From Sedimentitalea nanhaiensis DSM 24252 (GTDB lineage: Bacteria; Pseudomonadota; Alphaproteobacteria; Rhodobacterales; Rhodobacteraceae), in assembly GCF_000473225.1 (NCBI RefSeq), contig NZ_KI421509.1:2267741-2331740 (forward strand): a stretch of 64,000 bases of DNA, given 5' to 3'. Each line of letters starts with the position of its first letter. Position 1 is the first letter of the stretch. Of this stretch, positions 52,270-61,591 are shown piece by piece. Position numbers and translations under genes: made by a program. The notes below the pieces were generated by a model. It was not told the DNA's origin and made no database searches. It saw only the letters and a list, made by a program, of their open reading frames with translations.

Positions 52270-53093
52270 GCCGGTCTCCGCCGCGCGAGCCGCGGATCGC
52301 TGATGTCACGCAGCCCGTCGCCCAGCAGGCCAAAGCCCAGCACTGCCGTGACGATACATAACCCTGGCCACACGGCCAGCTGCGGTGCCAGATACATCAG
52401 GGTTTGCGCCTCGGCCAGCATCCGGCCCCAACTGGGTTCAGGCGGTTGCGCGCCAAGACCAAGATAGGACAGCGCCGCCTCGACCAGGATCGCGACGGCA
52501 AATTCAATGGTTGCTTGCACGATGACAGGGGCTGCGATGTTGGGCAGGATGTGATCGCGTGAAATAGCGAATGTACTCATCCCGGCGGCGCGGGCGGCAA
52601 AGACATATTCCCGTCGCCAGATCTGGTTGGCGGCGGCGCGTGTGACGCGGGCAAAGGTAGGAATATTGATAAAGGCGATGGCAATGACGACCATCGATAG
52701 AGACGGCCCAAAGGCTGCCGCCAGCATGATCGCGAACAGCAGTGCCGGAAAGGCAAAGCCAAGGTCCGACAGACGCATGATCAGCTCTTCTATCCAACCG
52801 CCCTTGGCCGCCGCCAGCAGACCAAGGGCGGTCCCGATACTGCAGCCGATGCCCACGGCCACAACCGCAACCCCCATCGAATTGCCCGCCGCTGCCATCA
52901 GTTGTGATACAAGATCCCGGCCCAGTTGATCGGTGCCCAGCCAATGCGCCCCGCTGGGTGCAGCAAACTTGTTGGCCACGTCGATCCCCGCATAGGGATA
53001 GGGGGTCCAGATCGCCGACAGCAATGCTGCGAACATGACCACCGCCACCAGCGCCGCGCCGATCAGGATATTGACAGGCAACCGGGCGTTCAT
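52266..53093 (-). CDS. DppC-type ABC transporter permease
   Basis: This 275-residue membrane protein with about six segments has the peptide-permease domain with HWLGTDQLGRDLVSQLM and the EAA loop ARAAGMSTFAISRDHILPN. It ends with GWGLCIVTAVLGFGLLGDGL-like residues typical of DppC. It overlaps the adjacent genes on both sides by four bases, so translation is coupled throughout. Confidence 0.9.
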   Translation of the reverse strand: MNARLPVNILIGAALVAVVMFAALLSAIWTPYPYAGIDVANKFAAPSGAHWLGTDQLGRDLVSQLMAAAGNSMGVAVVAVGIGCSIGTALGLLAAAKGGWIEELIMRLSDLGFAFPALLFAIMLAAAFGPSLSMVVIAIAFINIPTFARVTRAAANQIWRREYVFAARAAGMSTFAISRDHILPNIAAPVIVQATIEFAVAILVEAALSYLGLGAQPPEPSWGRMLAEAQTLMYLAPQLAVWPGLCIVTAVLGFGLLGDGLRDISDPRLARRRPA

Positions 53094-54037
53094 GCGCGTC
53101 CTGCCCTGAGCCGGGGATCGATCAGCACATAGGCGATATCGACCAGAAAATTCGCCGTCACCACGATGGCGGCAAACAACATCACCAGCGCCTGCACCGT
53201 GACCAGATCACGGTTGGCGATGGATTGAAACAGCAACCGGCCAAGCCCCGGCAGATAGAACACGTTCTCGATCACAATGGTGCCGGTGACCAGCCCGGCA
53301 AATTGCAACCCGACAATGGTGACGATCGGCACCAGCGCATTGGGCAGCACATGCCGCCACATGATATGACCGGGCGCAAACCCGCTGGCCCGCGCGGTGC
53401 GCACGAAATCCAGCCGCATGACCTCCAAGGCGGCAGAGCGAGTAACCCGCGCCAATACGGCGGATTGTACCAATGCCAGCGCCACGGTGGGCAGCACCAG
53501 CGCGCGCGCCGCCGCCACCGGATCGCTCCATCCGGGAAAGCCGCCCGGTGGCAGCCAGCGCAATTTCACCGCAAACAGCAGGACCAGCAACATCGACAAC
53601 CAAAAGACCGGCACCGCGATGCCCAACTGCGAAAACAGCATGATCGCCCAATCCCCGGCCCGCCCATGCCGTGCCGCCGCCGTCAGCCCCATCACCAGCG
53701 CCAGACAGACGGTCAGGGTCATCCCCGAAATCGCCAGCGATACGGTCAGGGGCAGACGCTCGGCGATCAAGCCGGACACCGCCACCCCAAAGGAATAGCT
53801 TTGCCCCAAATCGCCCCGCAGCGCCCCGCCGACCCAGGCCAGGTATCGCTGCACCACCGGCGCGTCCAGCCCCAGACGTTCGCGCAGCGCGGCACGCGCC
53901 TCGTCGGTGCTGTCCAGCCCCAGAATGGTCAGCGCCGGATCGCCCGGCAGTACGTTCATCACCGCAAAGACCACAATGGACACGGCCCACAGGGTCAGAA
54001 CGAATCCGGCGATGCGGCGGGCCAGAAAATAGCTCAT
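53090..54037 (-). CDS. DppB-type ABC transporter permease
   Basis: This 315-residue membrane protein with about six hydrophobic segments has the N-terminal RRIAGFVLTLWAVSIVVF, the LPGDPALTILG loop, and the coupling loop RTARASGFAPGHIMWRHVLPN. It pairs with the DppC-type subunit. It begins 29 bases after the binding-protein gene stop. Confidence 0.9.
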   Translation of the reverse strand: MSYFLARRIAGFVLTLWAVSIVVFAVMNVLPGDPALTILGLDSTDEARAALRERLGLDAPVVQRYLAWVGGALRGDLGQSYSFGVAVSGLIAERLPLTVSLAISGMTLTVCLALVMGLTAAARHGRAGDWAIMLFSQLGIAVPVFWLSMLLVLLFAVKLRWLPPGGFPGWSDPVAAARALVLPTVALALVQSAVLARVTRSAALEVMRLDFVRTARASGFAPGHIMWRHVLPNALVPIVTIVGLQFAGLVTGTIVIENVFYLPGLGRLLFQSIANRDLVTVQALVMLFAAIVVTANFLVDIAYVLIDPRLRAGRA

Positions 54038-54066
54038 TCATTTACCCGCCACGGAACAGTTTAACC

Positions 54067-55563
54067 CTATTGGGTCCAGGACAGGTTCGACAGCGGCTCG
54101 AACAGCACCGGTGACGAGCTCCAATAGCCTTGCAGCCGGGCATCGTAGACGCCCAGTTGCGGCAGTTGGAACAGAAACCCGTGGATCGCGTTCTCGGCCA
54201 GATATTTCTGTCCATCCTGCAACAACGACGTACGCTTGGCATCATCCGCCTCGGTGCTGATGCTGTCCCAAAGCGCGGTGAATTCCGGGTCCTCGAAACC
54301 ATAGAAATACGACTTTCCCCGCGCGAAATTTCGCATGTCGTTGGGGCTGGTGTGGGCGATGATCGTCATGTCGTAGTTCTGCTTTTTATAGATCTCGTCC
54401 AGCCAGAATCCCCATTCGACATTTTCCACTTTGGCGTCGATCCCGGCCTCGGCCAGTTGCGCCTGAATGATCTCCGCCGAGCGCATTGCATAGGGAAACG
54501 GCGGCACCCGCAGGGTCATGGTTGATCCGGAAACCCCTTCGGCCTCAAACATTTCGCGCGCCTTGGCCACATCATGCGGATATTGTCCGGTCAGGTCCAC
54601 ATAGGCCGGTCCATGCGGCGGATAGAAACTGCCAATCGGGGTGGCGCGGCCGTACATCGCGCCGTCTATGATTGCCCCACGGTCGATGGCATGGCTGATG
54701 GCACGACGCACCTGCAGATTGTCAAATGGCGGCTTGGCATTGTTCATCGCCAGGATCACTTCGCCTTCGGTGCTGCCGACGACCACGACAAAGCGCGGAT
54801 CGGCCTCGAACTGCGGCAGCATCTCGGGTGCCGGAAAGCCCGGAAATGCATCCAGCTCGCCCGCCAGAAGGGCCGCGCTGGCCGCTGCCGGGTCCGAGAT
54901 AAACCGGAACGTGACCTTGTCCATCGCGACCTTGTCCGCATCGCGATGATCCGGGTTCTTGACCAGCGTCAGGCGGTCGCCGCGGGTCCATCCATCGAAC
55001 CTGTAGGGGCCGGTCCCGATGGGCGCGGTCTTGTTGGCATCGACGCTTTCGGGGGCCACGATGGATGCATCCCCGCGTGCGATATTGAACAGAAAGAACG
55101 CGTCCTTGTTGTTCAGCTTCATGGTGATTTCGTGCGGGCCAGTGATCTCGACCGCGGCAATTGGCTTGAAAATGTCCTTGGTCGGGTTTTCACTGTCCTC
55201 GGCCATCGCCCGGTCATATGAAAATTTCACATCCTCGGCGTCAAAATCGGTGCCGTCATGATATTTCACCCCCTGGCGCAACGTGAAAACATAGGTCAGC
55301 CCATCGTCGGAAATGGTCCAGCTTTCCGCCAGATCCGGGAACACCTCGCCCGCCTCGTTCACGGTGGTCAGCGATTCCAGAACGTTATGGGTGACGATCC
55401 CGTCGATGGCCGCTGTGGCGTCGCTGGTCGGATCCAGCGTGGTCGGTTCCTGTTGGAACCCGATCGAGACCGCGTTTTCGGCCCAGGCGGTTTGCGCAGC
55501 CAGCGTACCGGACAGCGCCACTGCTGCCAAAGCGGCCGCGCCGGTGTTGAATCGTGTAAACAT
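54067..55563 (-). CDS. Peptide/nickel-type ABC transporter binding protein
   Basis: This 498-residue periplasmic protein has a signal peptide (1 to about 28) and the SBP_bac_5 family signature in EVFPDLAESWTISDDGLTYVF in two parts, then FDAEDVKFSYDRAM. The C-terminal lobe carries YDMTIIAHTSPNDMRN. Family members bind dipeptides, nickel or glutathione. The ATG at 55563 has GGGAG upstream, and a TTGACA box with a 17-base spacer lies further up. The transporter genes follow in order BCDF. Confidence 0.9.
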   Translation of the reverse strand: MFTRFNTGAAALAAVALSGTLAAQTAWAENAVSIGFQQEPTTLDPTSDATAAIDGIVTHNVLESLTTVNEAGEVFPDLAESWTISDDGLTYVFTLRQGVKYHDGTDFDAEDVKFSYDRAMAEDSENPTKDIFKPIAAVEITGPHEITMKLNNKDAFFLFNIARGDASIVAPESVDANKTAPIGTGPYRFDGWTRGDRLTLVKNPDHRDADKVAMDKVTFRFISDPAAASAALLAGELDAFPGFPAPEMLPQFEADPRFVVVVGSTEGEVILAMNNAKPPFDNLQVRRAISHAIDRGAIIDGAMYGRATPIGSFYPPHGPAYVDLTGQYPHDVAKAREMFEAEGVSGSTMTLRVPPFPYAMRSAEIIQAQLAEAGIDAKVENVEWGFWLDEIYKKQNYDMTIIAHTSPNDMRNFARGKSYFYGFEDPEFTALWDSISTEADDAKRTSLLQDGQKYLAENAIHGFLFQLPQLGVYDARLQGYWSSSPVLFEPLSNLSWTQ

Positions 55564-55640
55564 GAAGGTTCTCCCGAAATTTCCGCCAGCTATGGGCCTT
55601 GAATGAAAAGAACAGATGACACCCGCAGCCCCCACGGGCC

Positions 55641-55669
55641 AGTGTTCCCGGTGGCACCCAGCCTGTCAA
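55641..55669 (-). promoter_or_regulatory. Candidate promoter of the peptide-transport operon
   Basis: On the minus strand TTGACA (55669-55664) and AACACT (55646-55641) are spaced by exactly 17 bases. The -35 box is perfect; the -10 box matches only three of six. Transcription would start about 70 bases before the binding-protein ATG. The region also separates it from the polyamine operon. Confidence 0.35.
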
Positions 55670-55691
55670 CGTCATTACGCCCCTGCCGGGA

Positions 55692-56543
55692 TCAGGCCTT
55701 GCGCTGAAAGGCGATCATTACCAGCGCCAACAGCGACGAGCCCAGCATCAGCAGCAGCGAAACCGCGTTCAACAGCGGCGTCGAGCCCTCTTTCAGCCGA
55801 TCAAACATGGCAATGGTCAACGGTGCATCCGAACCGACCAGCATCAGGGTGGTGTTGAAATTCTCGAAACTCATCAGGAACGCCACCACCACCGCGCCAA
55901 TCATCGCCGGCATCAGATACGGCAACGTGACGGTGCGCACCGCCGTCAGCCGATCGGCTCCCAGATTCAGCGCCGCCTCTTCCAGGGTCCTGTCGAATTT
56001 CTGCAACCGGGCGGAAATCACCAGGGTGGTGATCGTGGTGATAAAGGAAAACTGCCCCAACACCACCAGCACCAGACCGGGACGCAGGATTTCGGCGTCG
56101 TATTTCACCGAATCCCACAGCCCGTTGGCCACGGACGAGGAAAACACCAGGATGGAAATGCCCAGCACGATACCCGGTATGACCAGCGGCAACAGCATCA
56201 GCACATACAACACCCCGCGGCCCCGAAACTGATAGCGGTTGAACAGAAACGCGTTGGATGTGCCCACAGCCACCGACAATGCCGCCACGCTGGCCCCGAC
56301 AAAGGCCGACGTCCCAATGGCACGCAGGATGCCACGTTCGTGAAACACCCCGATCATCGGGCGTTCTTCGCCAAAGAACCAGTTCCAGGTAAACCCCTCC
56401 CAGGGCAGCGACGGGAACTGGCTGTCGTTAAAGGCAAAGGCCGCCACCACCGCCAGGGGCAAAGCGAGGTACAGAAAGAACAGCACGATATAGGCGGTAT
56501 AGGCCGTGCGGATCATGCGGGATTGGGGGATCGAAGGTATCAT
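55692..56543 (-). CDS. PotC-like ABC transporter permease
   Basis: This 283-residue membrane protein with six hydrophobic segments has the PotC pattern: a LPLAVVAAFAFNDS start, the IPGIVLGISIL segment and the EAA loop EEAALNLGADRLTAVRTV. It forms the channel with the PotB-like subunit, encoded three bases upstream. The pair belongs to an importer of the spermidine/putrescine family. Confidence 0.9.
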   Translation of the reverse strand: MIPSIPQSRMIRTAYTAYIVLFFLYLALPLAVVAAFAFNDSQFPSLPWEGFTWNWFFGEERPMIGVFHERGILRAIGTSAFVGASVAALSVAVGTSNAFLFNRYQFRGRGVLYVLMLLPLVIPGIVLGISILVFSSSVANGLWDSVKYDAEILRPGLVLVVLGQFSFITTITTLVISARLQKFDRTLEEAALNLGADRLTAVRTVTLPYLMPAMIGAVVVAFLMSFENFNTTLMLVGSDAPLTIAMFDRLKEGSTPLLNAVSLLLMLGSSLLALVMIAFQRKA

Positions 56544-56546
56544 CGC

Positions 56547-57404
56547 CTAGCCCATCGTCTTTTCAAGCGTTTGCCCGGTCAGGCGCAGGGTGCCCCAGAC
56601 GATGACAGACGAGAGGATCAACAGCATGAAACCAAACGCCGCCCCCAGTTCCCAGTTAAAGCGCACGATGAACTGCGAATAGATCAGTTCGGTGAACCAC
56701 AGGCTGTCCTTGCCGCCCAGCATGGTCGGGGTCAGATAGTTGCCAAGGCTCAGCATGAACACCACGATACTGCCCGACACGATGCCCGGCATGGCGTGGG
56801 GAATGACGATTTCACGCAACACGCTGAAACCCGAGCCCCCCAGATCGTACCCCGCCTCGATTACCGCGTCGTCCAGGCTTTCAAGTGTGGTCACCAACGG
56901 CACCACCATGAACAACATCGAAGTATAGACCAGCCCGACCATCATCGCCGCGTCGTTATACAGCATCTCGACCGGCCCATCGACCAGCCCGGCCCATTGC
57001 AGCAGGGTCGAGAACAGACCGGTTTCGCGCAACAGGATCATCCAGCCAAAGGTGCGCACCAGTTCGGACACCCAGAACGGCACCAGACACAGCAGGAACA
57101 GCGCCGATTGGGTGCGCCCCCTGGCCATCTTGGCGATGTAATAGGACACCGGAAAGGCGATGATCAGGGTGATCAGGGTGGCCAGAACCGACATCATCGC
57201 CGTGCGCAGAAAGGTCCACATATACAGAGGTTCGCCAAAAAACGTACCATAATTGGCCATGCTGGTGGCATATTTCCCAACGCCCACCCGTTCGCGCAGC
57301 GACAACAGCGCCATGTCGATATGGGGGATGACGATCAGCAGGATCAGCCACAGCAACAGCGGCGTCAGCAACAGATAGAACCCCAGTCTTGCCTGATTGC
57401 GCAT
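56547..57404 (-). CDS. PotB-like ABC transporter permease
   Basis: This 285-residue membrane protein with six hydrophobic segments has a GRWXY-like region at VLATLITLIIAFPVSYYIAK and the EAA loop EAGYDLGGSGFSVLREIVIPH. It starts three bases after the ATPase gene stop and three bases before the PotC-like gene, so it is translated in one unit with them. Confidence 0.9.
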   Translation of the reverse strand: MRNQARLGFYLLLTPLLLWLILLIVIPHIDMALLSLRERVGVGKYATSMANYGTFFGEPLYMWTFLRTAMMSVLATLITLIIAFPVSYYIAKMARGRTQSALFLLCLVPFWVSELVRTFGWMILLRETGLFSTLLQWAGLVDGPVEMLYNDAAMMVGLVYTSMLFMVVPLVTTLESLDDAVIEAGYDLGGSGFSVLREIVIPHAMPGIVSGSIVVFMLSLGNYLTPTMLGGKDSLWFTELIYSQFIVRFNWELGAAFGFMLLILSSVIVWGTLRLTGQTLEKTMG

Positions 57405-57407
57405 CGT

Positions 57408-58502
57408 CTAGCCCCGGTCCGCGAAACAGGTGGTCTGATCGCCCGCCCAACCGATATGCACCGGCGCGCCTTTGGTCAGGTTGGCAAATTCGCCCGACTG
57501 CGGCAGCGTGACCTCGATTTCCTCGCCCACCTCGTCGCGCACAAGGATGCGGCTGGCGGCCCCGTTGAACAGCAGGCTGCTGACAACGCCGCTGACCCGA
57601 TTGTCAAATTGCGCCAGATCGGCGGCGTCATGCGCAACCCGGATGGCTTCGGGGCGCAGGAAAATCTCGGCGCCCTGCCCCAGAACCAGCCCACGGCCCT
57701 GCGTCGCACTGGTGATCAGCAACCCTTCGGCGGTGCGCAGCGCGATGCGCTCGCCTTCGGCCTGTTCGACGGTTCCACGCCAGCGGTTGCTGTCGCCGAC
57801 AAACCCGGCAACAAACGCGGTGTCTGGGCGGTAATACAGATCCCGTGCCGCACCGACCTGTTCGAAAACGCCGCCATTCATCACCGCGATCTGGTCCGAC
57901 ATCACCAGCGCCTCGGACTGGTCGTGGGTGATATAGACAAAGGTGGTGTCGAACGCAGCCTGCAACGCCTTGAGCTCGATCTTCATATGCTCGCGCAATT
58001 TCAGGTCCAGCGCGCCCAGCGGCTCGTCCAGCAACAACACATCCGGTTCCAGAACCATGCAGCGGGCGATGGCAACACGCTGTTTCTGACCGCCGGACAG
58101 TTCATCAATCTTGCGATGTTCGATGCCCGGCAGACCGATCCGCTCCAGCACCTCGCCGACCTTGCGCGCGATGTCGGGTTTGGCCATGCCGGCGCGGCGC
58201 AGACCATAGCCGATGTTGTCGGCAATGTTCATCATCGGGAACAACGCCAGATGCTGAAACACCATGTTCACCGGGCGCTTGTTGGGCGGCACGTTCAGCA
58301 TCGACTTGCCCTTGATCCGGATATCGCCGCTGGTGGGCTCCAGAAACCCGGCGACCATCCGCATGATCGTGGTCTTGCCACAGCCCGACGGGCCAAGGAT
58401 GGAAAAGAACGAGCCCTGCTGGACCGAAAACGACACGTCCCGCACCGCCGTGGTGTCGCCAAAACGCTTGGTAAGATTGTTACAGTCCAGATCGGTGGTC
58501 AT
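57408..58502 (-). CDS. PotA-like ABC transporter ATPase
   Basis: This 364-residue ATPase has Walker A GPSGCGKTTIMRMVAGF, the signature ELSGGQKQRVAIARCM, Walker B LLLDEPLGALDLKLREH, and the C-terminal TOBE domain (about 290-360) with FLRPEAIRVA. It belongs to the spermidine/putrescine or iron-type group. The ATG at 58502 follows directly after a short gap from the binding-protein gene. It is the energy subunit of the importer encoded around it. Confidence 0.9.
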   Translation of the reverse strand: MTTDLDCNNLTKRFGDTTAVRDVSFSVQQGSFFSILGPSGCGKTTIMRMVAGFLEPTSGDIRIKGKSMLNVPPNKRPVNMVFQHLALFPMMNIADNIGYGLRRAGMAKPDIARKVGEVLERIGLPGIEHRKIDELSGGQKQRVAIARCMVLEPDVLLLDEPLGALDLKLREHMKIELKALQAAFDTTFVYITHDQSEALVMSDQIAVMNGGVFEQVGAARDLYYRPDTAFVAGFVGDSNRWRGTVEQAEGERIALRTAEGLLITSATQGRGLVLGQGAEIFLRPEAIRVAHDAADLAQFDNRVSGVVSSLLFNGAASRILVRDEVGEEIEVTLPQSGEFANLTKGAPVHIGWAGDQTTCFADRG

Positions 58503-58570
58503 GGTATTTCGCTTGCCCCAAAGAAAGCGGCACCCGCAGGGCTGCAGGTGCCGCATTGCATTTTCAACGC

Positions 58571-59647
58571 TCAGTTGGCCGCTTTGACCCGGTCCAGAAC
58601 GCCGCCTTCGATGGCTTCCAGCCCGGCGGGAACCGGCGGATACCACTTGATGTTGTCGATCGCTTCGGGCGGAAAGCTGGCCTGGAAACGGGCTTTCAGC
58701 TCGTCCGAGGCAAATTCATCCGCGCCCTGCGACGCTGTGAACTGGCCGGAGGATTCAGTGATCAGCGCCGACACTTCGGGACGCATCACGAAATTGATCC
58801 AGTCATAGGCGGCATCGTCCGCCTTGCCCTTCGCGGGCAGCGCAAACGTATCGATCCAACCCAATGCGCCGGCCGCCGGAGCGACAAAGGTGATATCGGC
58901 ATTATCCGCGTTCAGCTTCCATCCGCCAGTGTCCCACGCCATCGACGCGACCACTTCGCCCGAGCGCAACAGGCCCATCAGCTCGTCGCCACCGCCCCAA
59001 TAGGTTTTGACGTTCGGCTTGCATTCGATCAGCTTGGCTTCGACCTGCTCCATGATCTCGGTATAGGCCGCCGGATCGCCATAGGCGGCAAACGGGTCCA
59101 TGCCCATCGAAAAGGCAAAGCCGATCAAAGTCGGGCGCTTCAGACGATACGATACCTTGCCCGCCGTGTCGGCACCGCACAGATCGGTGTAATCCTTGAC
59201 CATGCCCGCCTTGGCCGTATCCAGAACCAGCCCGCTGGTGCCCCAGACATGCGGCACGCCGTAAACCTCGCCGTCCACGGTGGTGTTGGCCTTGGTCGCC
59301 GCCAGCATCGAACCGATGAACTGCGCGCTGTCGATGCGGTCCAGGTCGATGGGTTTGTAGATGCCGAATTCGGCCTGCGGTCCGGCAATCCGATCCTGGC
59401 TGGGCTGGGCCAGATCGAACCCGCCGCCGCCGGTGGCGCGCAGCTTGGCAATCATTTCTTCATTGTTGGATTTGGTCACCTCGACCGTGTGGCCGGTCTC
59501 CGCCTCGAACATCTCGATGACGTTCTCGGGCGCGTAGCCGCCCCAGGTCAGCAACCGCAGGTTTTCCGCCGCCGCCCCGTGTGCCAGCAAACCCAGCGAC
59601 AACGCCACGCCGGTTCCGACGGTCCCGTTCATAAGAGAGTTTTTCAT
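58571..59647 (-). CDS. PotD/PotF-like ABC transporter binding protein
   Basis: This 358-residue periplasmic protein has a signal peptide (1 to about 25), then LRLLTWGGYAPENVIEMFEA, which opens the SBP_bac_8-type fold of polyamine-binding proteins, and the PSQDRIAGPQAEFG segment. Two Cys (in LCGADTAGK and LIECKPNVK) are present. The substrate may be a polyamine or another small amine. A hairpin (59682-59699) lies in the leader, and the RpiR regulator gene is upstream on the same strand. Confidence 0.88.
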   Translation of the reverse strand: MKNSLMNGTVGTGVALSLGLLAHGAAAENLRLLTWGGYAPENVIEMFEAETGHTVEVTKSNNEEMIAKLRATGGGGFDLAQPSQDRIAGPQAEFGIYKPIDLDRIDSAQFIGSMLAATKANTTVDGEVYGVPHVWGTSGLVLDTAKAGMVKDYTDLCGADTAGKVSYRLKRPTLIGFAFSMGMDPFAAYGDPAAYTEIMEQVEAKLIECKPNVKTYWGGGDELMGLLRSGEVVASMAWDTGGWKLNADNADITFVAPAAGALGWIDTFALPAKGKADDAAYDWINFVMRPEVSALITESSGQFTASQGADEFASDELKARFQASFPPEAIDNIKWYPPVPAGLEAIEGGVLDRVKAAN

Positions 59648-59681
59648 GTCATACCCCTGTTTTATCTTTGAAATAACGGCT

Positions 59682-59699
59682 CGACACCTGCCAGTGTCG
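59682..59699 (-). other. Short hairpin in the polyamine-operon leader
   Basis: CGACAC (59682-59687) and GTGTCG (59694-59699) pair perfectly around a 6-nt loop, 35 bases upstream of the binding-protein start. No T tract follows. It may be a leader-RNA or operator element. Confidence 0.4.
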
Positions 59700-59735
59700 T
59701 GCAACGGTTTTGCGACGGGTTGCCCCCGCTCTACC

Positions 59736-59763
59736 CTTGTTTTTGATCCTTTGGTCAAACAAG
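59736..59763. promoter_or_regulatory. Long inverted repeat between rpiR and the polyamine operon
   Basis: CTTGTTTTTGA (59736-59746) pairs with TCAAACAAG (59755-59763) with a two-base bulge and an 8-nt centre. It lies 89 bases upstream of the binding-protein ATG. A second short repeat GGCGC/GCGCC (59763-59779) abuts it. The pair could be an operator for the RpiR regulator or a weak terminator behind its gene. Confidence 0.45.
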
Positions 59764-59807
59764 GCGCAATTGTCGCGCCCTGTCAATATTTTGCTGCACC
59801 CCTTTCG

Positions 59808-60680
59808 CTACGTGAACTTGCGGAAGAACCGGGTGCGGTCGAACATCTCTTCCAGCGCCTCCATGCGGTCGCGGGTCACATCCCAGGTGCGTTCCTGCAC
59901 ATCCGCGATCACGGTTTCCAACAGCAGCATCAACGTCACCGAGGAATCCCACGCCGATGGCACCACGATCCGCCCGCTAAAGGTACAATCGGCCAGCTCA
60001 TGCACCGGCGAGCGCCATTGGTCGGTGAACAGCACGATCTGCGCGCCGCGTTCACGGGCCATTTCCGCCAGCTTCAGCGTCGAATTCTCGTACCGGCGAA
60101 CATCGAATATCACAACCACATCGCCGGCCTTGACGTCCAGCAGATAATGCGGCCAAGCGTTCGAGATCGACTGAATATGGGTCACATCCGCGCGCAGCAC
60201 CTGCATGTGCAGAAAGAAATGTTCGGCCAGCGACCGGGTGATCCGCCCCCCAACCACATAAACCCGGCGGGCCGGGTCGGCCAACAGGGCGCAGCACCGT
60301 TCGAACGTCTCAAGATCGATCTGCGTCAGCGTCTGGCGGATATTGCCGATCACCGCATCGGTGAACCGGTTCAGGATATGGGCCTCCGGGGCATTGTCTG
60401 CCCAGGTGTTGCGTTTGCTGATCGGATCCGAAATCTTGGCTTCCAACTCGTCGCGCAACGCGGCCTGAAAGGCGGGGAAACCCGAAAACCCCAGTTTTTG
60501 CACCATGCGCACCACGGTTGGTGTGGACACCTCGGCATTCTGCGCCACCCGGGTGATCGAAGACAGACCCGACACCGGATAATTCTGCAGCAGTGAATCC
60601 GTCAATTGCCGCTCGGCGCGGGTCAGCGAATCAAAGGCATGCTGCAACCGTTCGGCAATGGTTTCCGATGTTTCCGTCAC
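59808..60680 (-). CDS. MurR/RpiR-family transcriptional regulator
   Basis: This 290-residue regulator has an N-terminal helix-turn-helix domain (residues about 10-85, with VSTPTVVRMVQKLGF) and a C-terminal SIS domain (about 120-260, VVGGRITRSLAEHF and VVIFDVRRYENSTLKLAEM) that would bind a phosphosugar or amine effector. The GTG start at 60680 has GGGAG six bases upstream. It is read towards the polyamine-type operon and divergent from the amidohydrolase/TRAP operon, so either or both are probable targets. Usual family length is about 285. Confidence 0.88.
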   Translation of the reverse strand: MTETSETIAERLQHAFDSLTRAERQLTDSLLQNYPVSGLSSITRVAQNAEVSTPTVVRMVQKLGFSGFPAFQAALRDELEAKISDPISKRNTWADNAPEAHILNRFTDAVIGNIRQTLTQIDLETFERCCALLADPARRVYVVGGRITRSLAEHFFLHMQVLRADVTHIQSISNAWPHYLLDVKAGDVVVIFDVRRYENSTLKLAEMARERGAQIVLFTDQWRSPVHELADCTFSGRIVVPSAWDSSVTLMLLLETVIADVQERTWDVTRDRMEALEEMFDRTRFFRKFT

Positions 60681-60725
60681 GCCCGACTCCCGTTTTGTTT
60701 ACATTACCTCCAGGTGCCCTGGACG

Positions 60726-60741
60726 TGAAGAAATATTTTCA
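60726..60741. promoter_or_regulatory. Candidate RpiR operator in the rpiR/hutG-like divergent region
   Basis: TGAA (60726-60729) and TTCA (60738-60741) flank an AT-rich centre GAAATATT, giving a near-palindrome with 12 of 16 positions symmetric. RpiR-family sites are commonly TGAA-N-TTCA-type. It lies nine bases before a TTGACA box (60750-60755) for the divergent operon. Confidence 0.4.
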
Positions 60742-60811
60742 GAGTTTGATTGACACGGCGCCGCCGGTGAAGAACTCTGTTCAGGACAGGGTTGGGTGAC
60801 TCGAAAAGAAC

Positions 60812-61591
60812 ATGTCTGAAACGGACGGCAACACAGACCCGGCGGTAAGGGTTCACAATCGCGGCGGACGTGGCGGCGCGCTGATCGTGTGCGAACACGC
60901 CAGCCGTTCCATCCCCGGCACCTATGGCAACCTGGGCCTGACCCCCGAATTGCTGCGCAGCCATATCGCCTGGGATCCCGGCGCGCTGCCCGTGGCCCAG
61001 CATCTGAGCGCCGCTTTTGATGCGCCGCTGGTGGCTGGCGGGCTGTCACGCTTGCTGTTTGACTGCAACCGCCCGCCCGAGGCCCCCGACGCCATCCCCC
61101 AAAGCAGCGAAAACCACCCGGTTCCGGGCAATCGGGAGCTCAGCGAAACGGACCGCGCCGCACGGGTGCAAGGCATCCATGACGCATTTCGCGACGGGCT
61201 GAGCGAAGCCAGGGCGCGCTTTTCCGCTCTGCCCGTCCTGATCACCGTGCACAGTTTCACGCCGGTCTATCTGGGCGTTTCGCGCCCGGTTCAGATCGGG
61301 CTGCTGCATGACACCGATGACAGGCTGGCCCGCGCGATGCTGGAGCGCGCCAAAGCCCATACCGATCTGACGGTCGCCCTGAACGACCCCTACGGCCCCC
61401 GGCATGGCGTCACCCACACCCTGCGCCGCTATGCTTTGCCGATCGGCGCGCTGAACATCATGCTGGAAATCCGCAACGATCTGATTGCCGACGCCGCATC
61501 GCAGGCCGATATTGCAGCCCTGCTGGCACGATGGATCGCCGACGCGACCAAGAGCCTGAACACGCCGCTGACGTTGCAGGCCAACGCATGA
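60812..61591 (+). CDS. N-formylglutamate amidohydrolase
   Basis: This 259-residue hydrolase of the PF05013 family has the start GGALIVCEHASRSIPG, the SRLLFDCNRP segment, and the HSFTPVYLG segment. HutG in histidine degradation removes formate from N-formylglutamate. No histidine-degradation genes are near. Its stop overlaps the next gene, a TRAP small permease, as ATGA, so it is translated in one unit with a transporter. It may act on an N-acylated compound imported by that transporter. Confidence 0.9.
   Translation: MSETDGNTDPAVRVHNRGGRGGALIVCEHASRSIPGTYGNLGLTPELLRSHIAWDPGALPVAQHLSAAFDAPLVAGGLSRLLFDCNRPPEAPDAIPQSSENHPVPGNRELSETDRAARVQGIHDAFRDGLSEARARFSALPVLITVHSFTPVYLGVSRPVQIGLLHDTDDRLARAMLERAKAHTDLTVALNDPYGPRHGVTHTLRRYALPIGALNIMLEIRNDLIADAASQADIAALLARWIADATKSLNTPLTLQANA

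Noticed and set aside
56340-58808. Long open frame of 822 codons on the + strand
   Set aside because: It is antisense to the polyamine permease and ATPase genes, whose motifs are clear. The composition is His/Gln/Arg-rich with no domain.
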